Assembly: GCA_964396165.1 (NCBI GenBank)
Contig: CAYNEF010000012.1
Coordinates: 1 to 64,000 of the forward strand
Direction: 5' to 3'
DNA from: CALCZU01 sp964396165
GTDB lineage: Bacteria > Bdellovibrionota > FAC87 > UBA2466
Length of the DNA: 64,000 bases
The notes beneath the pieces were generated by a model that was given only the letters and a program-made list of their open reading frames with translations, was not told where the DNA came from and ran no database searches. Below, one piece after another: positions 8,961 to 17,239 of the stretch; position 1 is the stretch's first letter, and each line of letters begins with the position of its first letter. A program made the position numbers and the translations under genes.

Positions 8961-10211
8961 ATGTTTTTTATTGCAATCAGACATCTCACCAGCAAGAAAA
9001 AGCAAACCTTCTTCATGCTTCTTGGTATCACACTAGGCGCTACAGGGTTTGTTGCGATCTCGGGGATGATGCTCGGATTTCAGACATTTATTATCGATCA
9101 ACTGGTTAACAACGATTCGCATGTACGCATCTCTGCCAGAGAAGATATCTTAACGGAACACTCGTTAGACTCTGATTTTTACCCGAACGCCAATCACGTT
9201 TTTTGGATTTCTCCTCCCTCGGGAAGAAGAGACAATAGTTTTATCACTTACCCTCAAGGGTGGTTTAACCGTTTTGAAAAAGATCCGGGAATAGACGCCT
9301 ATTCCCCACAACTGGTTACGCAAGTTCTAGTATCCCGCGCAAAAATTTCACTTGCCGGACGTTTAATCGGCTCAGTTCCACAAAGACAAATGAAAGTAAC
9401 CAATATTCAAGACTACATGCTTTCAGGCAGCTTCACCGATATCAGTTCTGGCGGTGGCAAAATTTTAGTGGGAAGCGGACTGCTTGAAAAATTAGGCGCT
9501 CGCGTATCGGAAACACTTCTCATTTCCATTGGTAAAGCAGAACCGGTACCTATGAAAGTAGTTGGCTCCTTCAAGATTGGAGTAAAGGGACTGGATGATA
9601 CGACACTTTTTGCAAGCCTTGGAGATGTGCAGAAAATCAACCGCACCCCAAGCCAGATATCTGACATTGCGGTTAGATTGTATGATGTCGCTTCAGCAGA
9701 TGGCGTGTCTGATCAGTGGTCGCAATATTCACAGGAAAAAGTGCGCAGCTGGAGCCAAGCAAACGAAGGCACGATGTCGGTATTCAAAACTCAAGATATT
9801 GTGCGCTTTGCGATGACGGTTGCCATTTTAACCGTAGCGGGCTTTGGAATTTACAACATGCTGTCCATGTCCATCACACATAAAAGAAGAGAAATCGCAA
9901 TCTTAAGAAGTGTGGGATTCGAGCCGCATGACGTGACCAATCTGTTTTTGATTCAGGGAATATTTTTAGGCATAGCAGGTGGACTTTTGGGAGTCGCACT
10001 GGGTTATCTTGCCTGTCTTTATATGTCGACGATACAAGTATCTTCTGCGCGCTTTATTGGTGGCGGCACAATGATGATTTCCTTTGATCCTAAAATTTAT
10101 ATACGCGCTTTTTTTCTGGCATTTGGTGCGTCTGTTGGAGCAAGCTGGATCCCGGCTCGCGGAGCCGGCAAATTGACTCCAATTGATATTATCCGTTCGG
10201 AGTCTAGCTAG
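8961..10211 (+). CDS. FtsX/MacB-type ABC transporter permease
   Basis: 416 residues with the four-helix FtsX layout: one helix at about 17-40, a large periplasmic domain (about 45-280), and three helices at about 285-310, 330-360 and 380-405, ending with PARGAGKLTPIDIIR, typical of LolC/MacB permeases. Works with the ATPase encoded next (1-base gap) and the adaptor upstream. Transport substrate unknown: lipoprotein-, peptide- or drug-type export are all possible. Confidence 0.88.
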   Translation: MFFIAIRHLTSKKKQTFFMLLGITLGATGFVAISGMMLGFQTFIIDQLVNNDSHVRISAREDILTEHSLDSDFYPNANHVFWISPPSGRRDNSFITYPQGWFNRFEKDPGIDAYSPQLVTQVLVSRAKISLAGRLIGSVPQRQMKVTNIQDYMLSGSFTDISSGGGKILVGSGLLEKLGARVSETLLISIGKAEPVPMKVVGSFKIGVKGLDDTTLFASLGDVQKINRTPSQISDIAVRLYDVASADGVSDQWSQYSQEKVRSWSQANEGTMSVFKTQDIVRFAMTVAILTVAGFGIYNMLSMSITHKRREIAILRSVGFEPHDVTNLFLIQGIFLGIAGGLLGVALGYLACLYMSTIQVSSARFIGGGTMMISFDPKIYIRAFFLAFGASVGASWIPARGAGKLTPIDIIRSESS

Positions 10212-10212
10212 C

Positions 10213-10875
10213 ATGAGTATCAGACTTGAAAATGTAGTGAAATCTTTTGGAACACCTCCAACGACTGTACTGCACCAAATGAATTTGGAAGTGAAAGAAG
10301 GCAGTTTCGTTGCGTTAACCGGTAAATCCGGTTCAGGCAAAAGTACGCTGCTTTATCTAATGAGTTCTTTGGACTACGCAACAAAAGGAACTGTCACCAT
10401 AGACGGTCAAAACATCGGTGCCATGACTAGCAAAGAAGTACATCAATTTAGAAATCAAAAAGCGGGTTTCGTATTCCAATTTCATTACCTTTTACCGGAA
10501 TTAACGGCATTGGAAAACGTGCTGCTTCCGACAATGAAGATTGGTCGCAAGGAAAATTATGAGAAGGATGCTCTGGAACTTCTCAAAGAGTTTGAACTGC
10601 TGGATAAACGAAATAGACTCCCCAGTCAGCTATCGGGAGGGGAACAGCAACGTGTTGCCATCGCACGTGCACTCATCATGAAACCCAAATATCTTTTTGC
10701 CGACGAGCCTACGGGGAATCTGGATTCTGTTTCTGGAGATAATGTAATGAAGCTTCTGGAGCGTGTGCATCAGGAACGAGGGATGACTGTTCTTATGGTC
10801 ACGCACGATCCGGACTACGCGAAACGCGCGCCCATCCAAATTCATTTGGTAGACGGTAGACTTTCCACGGCTTGA
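10213..10875 (+). CDS. ABC transporter ATPase (LolD/MacB-type)
   Basis: About 220 residues. Walker A GKSGSGKST, Q-loop FQFHYLLPELTALENVLLP, signature LSGGEQQR, Walker B YLFADEPTGNLD and the switch His in MVTHDPDYA are all present. Powers the permease encoded directly upstream. The frame continues into the permease gene, but the ATG at 10213, one base after the permease stop, is the natural start. Its last 34 bases overlap the end of the convergent SCO-like gene, leaving no room for a terminator. Confidence 0.92.
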   Translation: MSIRLENVVKSFGTPPTTVLHQMNLEVKEGSFVALTGKSGSGKSTLLYLMSSLDYATKGTVTIDGQNIGAMTSKEVHQFRNQKAGFVFQFHYLLPELTALENVLLPTMKIGRKENYEKDALELLKEFELLDKRNRLPSQLSGGEQQRVAIARALIMKPKYLFADEPTGNLDSVSGDNVMKLLERVHQERGMTVLMVTHDPDYAKRAPIQIHLVDGRLSTA

Positions 10876-11387
10876 AATACCTTATTTGGATTCCACTGAT
10901 TTTCCGCAAAACTTTGTATCACTTCGAGTTTGGGTGAGAGCAATACGGAAATCAGGTTGTGTCCGATCATCCCCTGCCCCTCCACGCGCTTTACCACCTG
11001 GAAAAAAGTACCAAAGTCATTTAAAACCTGCGAGTTGGAAGTAGCCAGAACAAACTGGTTTAAATCTAGCCCTCTTTTTACTGCAAATTCTTTCATCACT
11101 TTAGGCGTGTCGTATTCCGGATCGAGCGTCAACATAAGGATTTTCAGCGGCTTCTTCTTGAATTTTTTTGGCCATTCTTTGGCGAGTTTTTTATTTAAAG
11201 TCACGGTCAGTGGGCACATCTGAGGAAGTGGGCAGCGTGTATAGATGAATGAGAGAAATACATAATTTCCCCTCAAATCGTATATCTGAAAAGGCTTTCC
11301 CTCCTGATTCACGAGAATCACATTCGGAGTTTGCCCGGCAAAACTGAGTGTACAAAATAGAAAAAAGAGCGAAATAAGTTTCATCAT
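10842..11387 (-). CDS. SCO1/SenC-type thioredoxin-fold protein, exported
   Basis: 181 residues with a signal peptide (about 1-18). SCO proteins deliver copper to cytochrome oxidase or act as periplasmic thiol-disulphide enzymes. The metal-binding cysteines are in TRCPLPQMCPL, spaced CxxxxxC rather than the classical CxxxC, and the distal His lies in IGHNLISVLL. The wider spacing is seen in some SCO-like proteins, so copper binding is likely but not certain. Encoded 8 bases after the DUF3830 gene and probably co-transcribed with it. No oxidase genes lie nearby. Confidence 0.85.
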   Translation of the reverse strand: MMKLISLFFLFCTLSFAGQTPNVILVNQEGKPFQIYDLRGNYVFLSFIYTRCPLPQMCPLTVTLNKKLAKEWPKKFKKKPLKILMLTLDPEYDTPKVMKEFAVKRGLDLNQFVLATSNSQVLNDFGTFFQVVKRVEGQGMIGHNLISVLLSPKLEVIQSFAENQWNPNKVFQAVESLPSTK

Positions 11388-11395
11388 ATTAGCCT

Positions 11396-11806
11396 TTAAT
11401 AAAATTTAATTGTCTGAGCACCTTGCCAGAGAATTTTTTTGCCGAGTTCAGCCAGTTTTTCCTTTCCTTCTATGATAGTAGCAAAGTGGTTGCCTTTCAA
11501 TTGGCCGTCTTTACACGCGAACCGGTTAAAACCATACGGGATATAAACCTCTGTTTCACTGATACTTCCTGAATAAAGAAGTATTTCTCCAGCTAATGGC
11601 GCATTTTTACTATTTTCTTCTACTAAATTCAGTTTTAAATCTCCGAGCGGCACCCACCCAGCATCTCCACTCCACCGCGCCTGAATGATTTTATTTTCAA
11701 AGGGCAAAAATTTAAGAAACACTTCACAGGTCTTTGGCGCTTTTTCTCTTTCCAACTGAATTACGAACGAAAACTCCCCGATTTGAAGATTAAACGTAAA
11801 CCCCAT
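11396..11806 (-). CDS. DUF3830 protein (cyclophilin-like fold)
   Basis: About 136 residues matching DUF3830 along its length: APKTCEVFLKFLPFE, ARWSGDAGWVPLGD, a SISETEVYIPYG segment and the closing AELGKKILWQGAQTI. The family has a cyclophilin-like barrel and no settled function. The in-frame ATG at 11806 fits the family better than the ATG six codons upstream (11824). Lies upstream of the SCO-like gene with an 8-base gap, which hints at a shared envelope or redox role but proves nothing. Confidence 0.8.
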   Translation of the reverse strand: MGFTFNLQIGEFSFVIQLEREKAPKTCEVFLKFLPFENKIIQARWSGDAGWVPLGDLKLNLVEENSKNAPLAGEILLYSGSISETEVYIPYGFNRFACKDGQLKGNHFATIIEGKEKLAELGKKILWQGAQTIKFY

Positions 11807-11832
11807 CCCGAAATTATACTCCAAAGAAACCC

Positions 11833-11867
11833 TTAATATTAATATTAAGCTTAATATTAAATTTAAG
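11833..11867. repeat. AT-only TTAA-rich repeat, copy 1
   Basis: A stretch built of TTAATATTAA units around a central AAGCTT palindrome. About 30 bases match a second site at 59186-59215 with about three differences. Sits just upstream of the DUF3830 gene; function unknown. Confidence 0.55.
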
Positions 11868-11882
11868 CAGTGGGGAGGTGAA

Positions 11883-11908
11883 GAGGCGGGGGGTGCTATT
11901 CCCGCCTC
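11883..11908 (-). terminator. Hairpin after the 53-aa gene
   Basis: Perfect 8-bp stem GAGGCGGG / CCCGCCTC with a 10-base loop, 21 bases after the stop of the small gene read on the minus strand. There is no U-run, so it may be a transcript-stabilising hairpin or a Rho-type end instead. Confidence 0.5.
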
Positions 11909-11929
11909 CCTGGTTGGTTGTTGGGTAAG

Positions 11930-12091
11930 TTAATTCAAGAAGATTTGGGGCTGGACTGCATTCGCACCAAAGACTCGCGTTTTCGTTATTTCAAACTTTT
12001 GGTTGAGTAGACTGATAAGTACTGTGAACAGAATTCCATAGACCACTCCAGTCCAAACTAGTTGTGTTTTTAGGAATCTGTCTTTTGTCAT
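11930..12091 (-). CDS. Small single-pass membrane protein (53 aa), new
   Basis: ATG at 12091 preceded by a strong Shine-Dalgarno (AGGAGGAG, about 6 bases away), running 53 codons to TAA. The protein is basic at the N-terminus (MTKDRFLK), has one hydrophobic helix at about residues 11-29 (WTGVVYGILFTVLISLL), then a polar tail ending IFLN. The near-perfect ribosome site, the membrane helix and the stem-loop after the stop argue that it is real. I recognise no family. It lies alone between DUF3830 and the divergent esterase. Confidence 0.65.
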   Translation of the reverse strand: MTKDRFLKTQLVWTGVVYGILFTVLISLLNQKFEITKTRVFGANAVQPQIFLN

Positions 12092-12213
12092 CTTCTACTC
12101 CTCCTGATCTTTTATAAGAGCAAAGACGATGCCAACCTTTGTCAGGCTTGAGTTTCGAAAGACCGGGGCCATTTCGCCACCTTTTTACGCTGCTCTAAAA
12201 GGGTAGGTGCAGT

Positions 12214-12242
12214 TTGACCCTGTAAGAAGGTGAAACTACACT
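12214..12242 (+). promoter_or_regulatory. Promoter placing +1 on the esterase ATG
   Basis: TTGACC (12214-12219), 17-base spacer, TACACT (12237-12242). Six bases then separate the -10 box from the ATG at 12249, so the message would begin at or next to the start codon. This is the clearest leaderless candidate in the window. Confidence 0.5.
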
Positions 12243-12248
12243 GGGTGG

Positions 12249-13223
12249 ATGGTAGAAATTTTAAAACACGAAAGCGCAGTTTTGAAAAACAACCCGCTGG
12301 GAGATACTTCTAATCGCGATCTCTATGTTTATTTGCCCCCCGGATATGATTCAAAAAAATCTTACCCTGCCCTGCTCGCCTTAAACGGCTTTACTGGCAC
12401 AGGTTCCTCGTTCTTTAACAGGGATCCGCTAGGAGAAGCTCTCGACCAAAGAATCAACCGATTGATTGAATCCGGCGCATGCCCCCCCTTGATTTTGGTG
12501 GCACCCGATTGCTTTAACCGCTTGGGCGGAAGCCAGTACATTAACTCGAGCGCTATTGGAAACTATGAGGATTACCTCACCCAAGAGATTCTGCCGTTTG
12601 TAGAAAGTAAGTTTAAGGTTTCAGCCTGGGGAGTAATGGGCAAATCGTCGGGCGGCTATGGCTCGATGGTTTTGGGGATGAGACACCCGGACAAGTTCAA
12701 AGCCCTTGCCTGCCATTCGGGCGACTCAAATTTCGAATTGGGTTATCTGCCCGACTTACGAAAAGCGCTCGACGCCTTTCAAAAAGCAGGGGGGCCAAAG
12801 AAGTGGCTCGATGGTTTTTGGAAAGACGTAAACCACAAAAGGCGCGGCTACCACGACACATTGAATATTCTTGCGATGGCGGCCCACTATTCCCCCAACC
12901 CAAAGTGCGAGATGGGTATCGAGTTTCCGGTAGATTTGGAAACAGGGGTATTCAAATTTGAAGTTTGGGAAAAATGGCGGGCATGGGATCCCGTCGCGAT
13001 GATTGCAAAGCACGCAGACGCGCTGAAAAAAATGAAACTCCTTTATATAGACTGTGGGAATCGGGATGAGTTTGGTCTGCAATGGGGCGCAAGGGCCATG
13101 TCCAAAGAGCTAAAAAAAGCCGGTGTGACTCACAATTATGAAGAGTTCGACGACGGGCACATGTCTGTCAGTTACCGCTTTGACGTGAGCATTCCCAAAG
13201 TCGCCAAATCTTTGATAGACTAA
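12249..13223 (+). CDS. Alpha/beta-hydrolase esterase (enterochelin esterase/esterase D-like)
   Basis: 324 residues, no signal peptide, so probably cytoplasmic. Nucleophile Ser in the elbow GKSSGGYGS (about residues 131-139), acid in CGNRDEFGL and His in DDGHMSVSYR complete a catalytic triad. The N-terminus (RDLYVYLPPGYD) is typical of the Fes/esterase-D group that hydrolyses short acyl or siderophore esters. No siderophore genes are nearby, so the substrate is open. Starts at the first ATG after a good promoter and has no leader. The SGNH hydrolase gene follows 10 bases downstream. Confidence 0.85.
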   Translation: MVEILKHESAVLKNNPLGDTSNRDLYVYLPPGYDSKKSYPALLALNGFTGTGSSFFNRDPLGEALDQRINRLIESGACPPLILVAPDCFNRLGGSQYINSSAIGNYEDYLTQEILPFVESKFKVSAWGVMGKSSGGYGSMVLGMRHPDKFKALACHSGDSNFELGYLPDLRKALDAFQKAGGPKKWLDGFWKDVNHKRRGYHDTLNILAMAAHYSPNPKCEMGIEFPVDLETGVFKFEVWEKWRAWDPVAMIAKHADALKKMKLLYIDCGNRDEFGLQWGARAMSKELKKAGVTHNYEEFDDGHMSVSYRFDVSIPKVAKSLID

Positions 13224-13233
13224 TGCAAACCTG

Positions 13234-14475
13234 ATGCGACACCTTCCCTTTATTCTCGCTGTACTTTGCCTGCTTTTCGGCATTGCTACGTATGATAGGG
13301 AAGCTTACAAATGGGGGATTTTCTCGACAGTTCTGTATGCACTTCCCCTTCTCTCATTCGCCACTAAAAATAAGCTCCTTCGTGTTTATACCGTCTGGTT
13401 CGGTATTTTTCTCGTCTCTCAAACGGTACTTTCCTATTACAAATACCAGCACTACCACCATCTGACGCCCAACATTCATTACCAAATTGATGTACAGGGC
13501 GATGGATTGCCCGGCATTCAGGGAATACAAACAATCACAACCGATGCGTTTGGATTTCGCACTACGAAAAATATTGAATACCAGAAAAAATCGCCCGGTT
13601 ACCGTATTTTTGCTCTCGGAGCCAGCACGACTGAATCGATATACATCGATGATCACAAGACCTGGCCGCATCTATTGCAAGAAAAGCTGACAAAAAAACT
13701 GCAAATGCCCGTCGAAGTAATCAATGCTTCTGTCTCGGGGCTTAGGATGGCACACATCTATGATAATTTTAAAAAAGTATTGAAACTCCAACCCGACATG
13801 GTGCTTTTTCTCATCGGAGTGAATGACTGGAACAAAGATATTTTAAACCAATTTGATTCTTCCGTTGAAGTGCATAACAGGTTCTATAAGAAGTTTGGTC
13901 TCGAATACTATCAAGTCACAAAACTCTATCTAAGAAATTCACTTTTCGGTCTGGCCCTCCAAAGCCTGCCCTTTAAAAAGGCGACAGACACAGGAGAAAA
14001 CTCTTCTGTTACAAGAATAGAAAAAGGCGAATATTTCACCAAGCAAAATAATACGCTTACAAGACAAGATGTCAGAAAGTATGTACCGGAGGATATTCTT
14101 CCCGAATACCGCACTTACCTCGAAAAAACCGCTGCTCTTTGCGATAAGAGCCATGTGCAATGCGTGTTTCTGACTCAGCCCAATGCTTACAAAGCGGAGG
14201 CGAGTGAGAAAACGAAAAAAACTTTCTGGATGACACCTCCTAATGGAAATTACACTCTTGATTTTGCATCGATGATCAAAGTTGCAGAAGTGTACAATTT
14301 AAAACTGAAAGAATTTGCAAAAGCGTATTCCATCCCGCTGTGTGATCTGAACAGCCAAATTCCTCCGAGTGAAAAGAGCTTTTACGACGAGGTCCACTTT
14401 AATGAACCCGGCTCTGAGCTTGTTGCTAGTAAACTCGAAGACTGCATTTCAGAGCTAATTAACACAACGCATTAG
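13234..14475 (+). CDS. Membrane-anchored SGNH/GDSL hydrolase
   Basis: 413 residues. Three hydrophobic helices within the first 70 residues anchor it, and the catalytic domain follows. SGNH blocks are visible: ALGASTTES (block I Ser), the Gly in NASVSGLRM (II), IGVNDWNKD (III Asn) and DEVHFNEPG (V Asp-x-x-His). Enzymes of this layout often add or remove acyl groups on cell-wall or surface polysaccharides. Starts 10 bases after the esterase and is probably in one transcript with it. Confidence 0.85.
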   Translation: MRHLPFILAVLCLLFGIATYDREAYKWGIFSTVLYALPLLSFATKNKLLRVYTVWFGIFLVSQTVLSYYKYQHYHHLTPNIHYQIDVQGDGLPGIQGIQTITTDAFGFRTTKNIEYQKKSPGYRIFALGASTTESIYIDDHKTWPHLLQEKLTKKLQMPVEVINASVSGLRMAHIYDNFKKVLKLQPDMVLFLIGVNDWNKDILNQFDSSVEVHNRFYKKFGLEYYQVTKLYLRNSLFGLALQSLPFKKATDTGENSSVTRIEKGEYFTKQNNTLTRQDVRKYVPEDILPEYRTYLEKTAALCDKSHVQCVFLTQPNAYKAEASEKTKKTFWMTPPNGNYTLDFASMIKVAEVYNLKLKEFAKAYSIPLCDLNSQIPPSEKSFYDEVHFNEPGSELVASKLEDCISELINTTH

Positions 14476-14564
14476 CCACTTTTAACTTCCGTTAATTTTC
14501 GACAAAAAATTTGCATACTTCTTTTGTGTCACACGAGTATTGTTTCACTTAAGGGGAAATATAA

Positions 14565-16244
14565 ATGAAAATACAAATCAGTATCTTGTTAAGTTTCTTG
14601 TCCACTGCGATCTTTGCCGCTGACGTTCAAATCAAAGCTGAAAATCTTTACAACATGACCATGTCGTTTACAGCGTCGAAAGCAGAAACAAAACTCGAGA
14701 CGCTGACTGTAGGGCTTGAAAAATTCGGAAGACTTTCCAGTCTTGCTTCGTCTGTACAGGCCGATAAGATTGGACAGCCGGAAATTCCTCGCATCCATAA
14801 ATGGATTGCGATTGATCCGTCCGCTAAATACCAAGTAGTCCCCACATTTTCTAACCCTGTCGTGTACAAGAACGTTACATTGTACCCAGTACAGCCTGAT
14901 ACTTTAGACAACGGCCAAAAACTTCCCTTCGTGAAGGCAGAAAGTGCCTACGCAATGGATAGTAATGAAGTGGAAAGAGTAGAAGTCGGTAAAACGATTC
15001 GCTTGGGACAAGCAACTTTGCTTCCTGTCACTCTCATCCCTGCGAAGTACAATCCAGCTAAAAGAGAACTCACTGTATTTCAAAATGCAGATGTGAAGAT
15101 TGTGGCTCAAAACCCAACAGACAGCACAGTTCTTCAAACAAAGTTGTCTGAATTTTCTCGCAAGCAACTTTCCGAGCTGGCGCTAAACGGCAAACAATTT
15201 GTCACTCTCGTTAGCCGTTCTCGCGAGAGAAATTACATGATCTTGTATCCGCAAAAGTTTGAACGCTATGCCAAAAAGCTGGGCGATCGTTACCGCCAAG
15301 AAGCAGTGCTCATTCACTACTCGGAAGTAAAACAAGATTCCAAACCGGAAGATGTGAAAAAATTGATTCAAGAACAATACACACGCACTGGTCTGGACAA
15401 CGTCCTTCTTCTGGGGAACGAAAAAGACATCCCGCTACAAAAAATCGACGGGATTTCGGGCGACTTCTTCTACAGTCTTTTATCTGGAGACGATGAAATC
15501 TCCGATACCGCTGTAGGCAGAATACCTGCCACCACAAATTCTCAAGCAGAACTCATGGTGAACAAAATTATTCGTTACAAAGAACTGCAAGCAGAAGGCA
15601 AAACCAATAAAAAGGTGATGTTGGTCGCGCATAACGAAGACTATCCGGGAAAATACACTGAAAACCAGGAGAACATCAAAAAAGCTGCTAACCCAAGAGA
15701 ATTTGCTTTCACTACCCAATACGGTGGTGCAGGTGCGAAGAACAAAGACGTACTCGACCAGGCAAAAACAGAGTACGCCATCATCAATTACAGAGGCCAC
15801 GGCAGTGATAACTCTTGGATTGAATGGGATTCTGAAAATAAATCGTTCGGCTTTGAAGAAGTTGATCAAATGCCAAATGAAATTTCAGCTCTCTCTTTTG
15901 TGTTCAACGTCGCTTGTGACAACGGTTCTATTCAGTTAGACACCCCATCGCTTGTGGAAAAACAACTTTTCCCCAATGAAGATCCTACTTCTTTAAAAGG
16001 AGCTGTAGGCACTTTCGGTGCAACTGAGCCGTCTTATACAAGCGTCAATCATGACTTTGATTTGAACTTGTTCAAATTCCTCGAAGAGTCTGATGATTTG
16101 TCTATCGGCAACATCTATACGCTTGCAAACAACAAGCTGACTCAAGATGCGGGCGGCAAGGCTCCAGAAAATGTGAAGATGTACATTCTCTTCTCTGATC
16201 CCTTGCTTGCACCACGCTTGTTGAATCAGCATGATGCGAAGTAA
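14565..16244 (+). CDS. Secreted gingipain-like cysteine protease (peptidase family C25)
   Basis: 559 residues. Signal peptide about 1-18, a beta-rich pro-region (about 20-200), then a caspase-like catalytic domain with His412 in INYRGHGSDNS and Cys451 in NVACDNGS. The C25 layout, including an early VGRIPATT strand, is clear. It ends soon after the catalytic domain (SDPLLAPRLL) and lacks the immunoglobulin-like and secretion-signal domains of Bacteroidetes gingipains, so export is probably by Sec. AAGGGGA ribosome site 7-8 bases before ATG. A strong terminator follows, so it is likely a single-gene unit. Confidence 0.88.
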   Translation: MKIQISILLSFLSTAIFAADVQIKAENLYNMTMSFTASKAETKLETLTVGLEKFGRLSSLASSVQADKIGQPEIPRIHKWIAIDPSAKYQVVPTFSNPVVYKNVTLYPVQPDTLDNGQKLPFVKAESAYAMDSNEVERVEVGKTIRLGQATLLPVTLIPAKYNPAKRELTVFQNADVKIVAQNPTDSTVLQTKLSEFSRKQLSELALNGKQFVTLVSRSRERNYMILYPQKFERYAKKLGDRYRQEAVLIHYSEVKQDSKPEDVKKLIQEQYTRTGLDNVLLLGNEKDIPLQKIDGISGDFFYSLLSGDDEISDTAVGRIPATTNSQAELMVNKIIRYKELQAEGKTNKKVMLVAHNEDYPGKYTENQENIKKAANPREFAFTTQYGGAGAKNKDVLDQAKTEYAIINYRGHGSDNSWIEWDSENKSFGFEEVDQMPNEISALSFVFNVACDNGSIQLDTPSLVEKQLFPNEDPTSLKGAVGTFGATEPSYTSVNHDFDLNLFKFLEESDDLSIGNIYTLANNKLTQDAGGKAPENVKMYILFSDPLLAPRLLNQHDAK

Positions 16245-16258
16245 GTAAAAAACTTATC

Positions 16259-16295
16259 GCCCCGCTCTTCTTTACGAAGGGCGGGGCTTTTTTTT
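16259..16295 (+). terminator. Intrinsic terminator of the C25 protease gene
   Basis: A 12-bp GC-rich stem (GCCCCGCTCTTC with GAAGGGCGGGGC, one G-T pair) with loop TTTAC, followed by eight T residues. Lies 14 bases after the stop codon. Confidence 0.95.
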
Positions 16296-16349
16296 GTTTA
16301 TAATATTACGGTTTGTCGCTGCTGTTTGGATTTTGCTTTTTAGCAACCC

Positions 16350-16536
16350 TCATCCACTTTCCGCTCTTGGGGTACGACCTACGTCAATTTAACATTTGGA
16401 GGCCAGAGCGTCCTATAAGGGTAATTTCTACCAGATCTTGTTTGAAAGATTGTTCTAGAAAGCACCCCTATAGGACGCTCTGGCTAAATTAAAATGTCAC
16501 ATCGTAGGTTGTGCCCCAAGAGCGGAAGATGGATGA
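16350..16536. repeat. Large imperfect inverted repeat (about 187 bp) between convergent genes
   Basis: Left arm 16350-16422 and right arm 16462-16536 are near reverse complements. The outer 35 bases (CTCATCC...CCTACG) differ at about four positions and the inner blocks CCAGAGCGTCCTATA match exactly; about 40 bases lie between. The rest of the gene-free stretch 16245-16564 holds only the upstream terminator. It could be a MITE-like relic or a two-way terminator for the converging C25 and methyltransferase genes. No transposase and no clear target-site duplication were seen. Confidence 0.8.
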
Positions 16537-16564
16537 GATAAACGAGAAGGCTATCTTAAAAAGA

Positions 16565-17239
16565 TTACTTACGGCCTACGATAATCGAATAGGTAAACAC
16601 ATCGCGGGGTCCGAAGCTGTATTCCACGACTTGAAAACCACCGCGGTTAAAAATCTCAGTCACGCTTTGTTTAGACTGTACACGTGCTATTTCATCGGGG
16701 TGAAATTTTACATCTTTCCCTGTGAATAGTTTCGTAGCTTTCACAAGGAATTTGAAAAACAAGACACTTAAACCGAATTCTGGTGGCCAAAAAAGAACAA
16801 TATGCCCATCATCTTTTAGAACTCGTTTAAACTCTACAAGCGTTGTCTGAATCTGATCTTCCGTTAGATGCTCCATCACGCCCAAATTATAGATACCTGC
16901 CAGGCTTTTATCAGGCATCTGGATAGAAAAAATACTGCTTAAAAGCGTAGTGCCCGTTGTATTGGTCTGTTTGTACAGTTCGAGCGCCTTTGGCGAAATA
17001 TCCATTCCGATAATATTATATTCTTTGCAAATATCGCTATCGACTTGTCCGCTGCCACAACCGGCGTGCAAGATCGTCGAATTTTTAGGGATATATTTGC
17101 GAATAAAATGGTTTAAATTCGGGCGAATGATAATTTTTCTGTAGAATTCGGCCACTAAAGAATAAAGAACACCACCTCGGTTCTTTTTCCGCCAGTAGGC
17201 ATCCCATTCAGCACTGTCTCTTGTAAGAGTTTCGCTCAA
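16565..17239 (-). CDS. Class I SAM-dependent methyltransferase
   Basis: 224 residues. SAM-binding motif I LHAGCGSGQVD (about 56-66), acidic end of strand 2 in IIGMDISPKALE, motif IV-like NLGVMEHLTE and post-II segment VLKDDGHIVLFWP. Probably modifies a sugar or lipid-linked intermediate, because its start overlaps the stop of the dehydratase-glycosyltransferase gene by 4 bases (ATGA on the minus strand). Last gene of the three-gene sugar operon. Confidence 0.85.
   Translation of the reverse strand: MSETLTRDSAEWDAYWRKKNRGGVLYSLVAEFYRKIIIRPNLNHFIRKYIPKNSTILHAGCGSGQVDSDICKEYNIIGMDISPKALELYKQTNTTGTTLLSSIFSIQMPDKSLAGIYNLGVMEHLTEDQIQTTLVEFKRVLKDDGHIVLFWPPEFGLSVLFFKFLVKATKLFTGKDVKFHPDEIARVQSKQSVTEIFNRGGFQVVEYSFGPRDVFTYSIIVGRK

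Noticed and set aside
8190..10875. Complete MacAB-TolC drug pump
   Set aside because: ATPase and permease are separate, the adaptor lacks the long hairpin and no outer-membrane channel gene is present, so only the general exporter type is supported.
16511..16729. 72-codon frame starting inside the inverted repeat
   Set aside because: It lies over the repeat and antisense to the methyltransferase, with no ribosome site.
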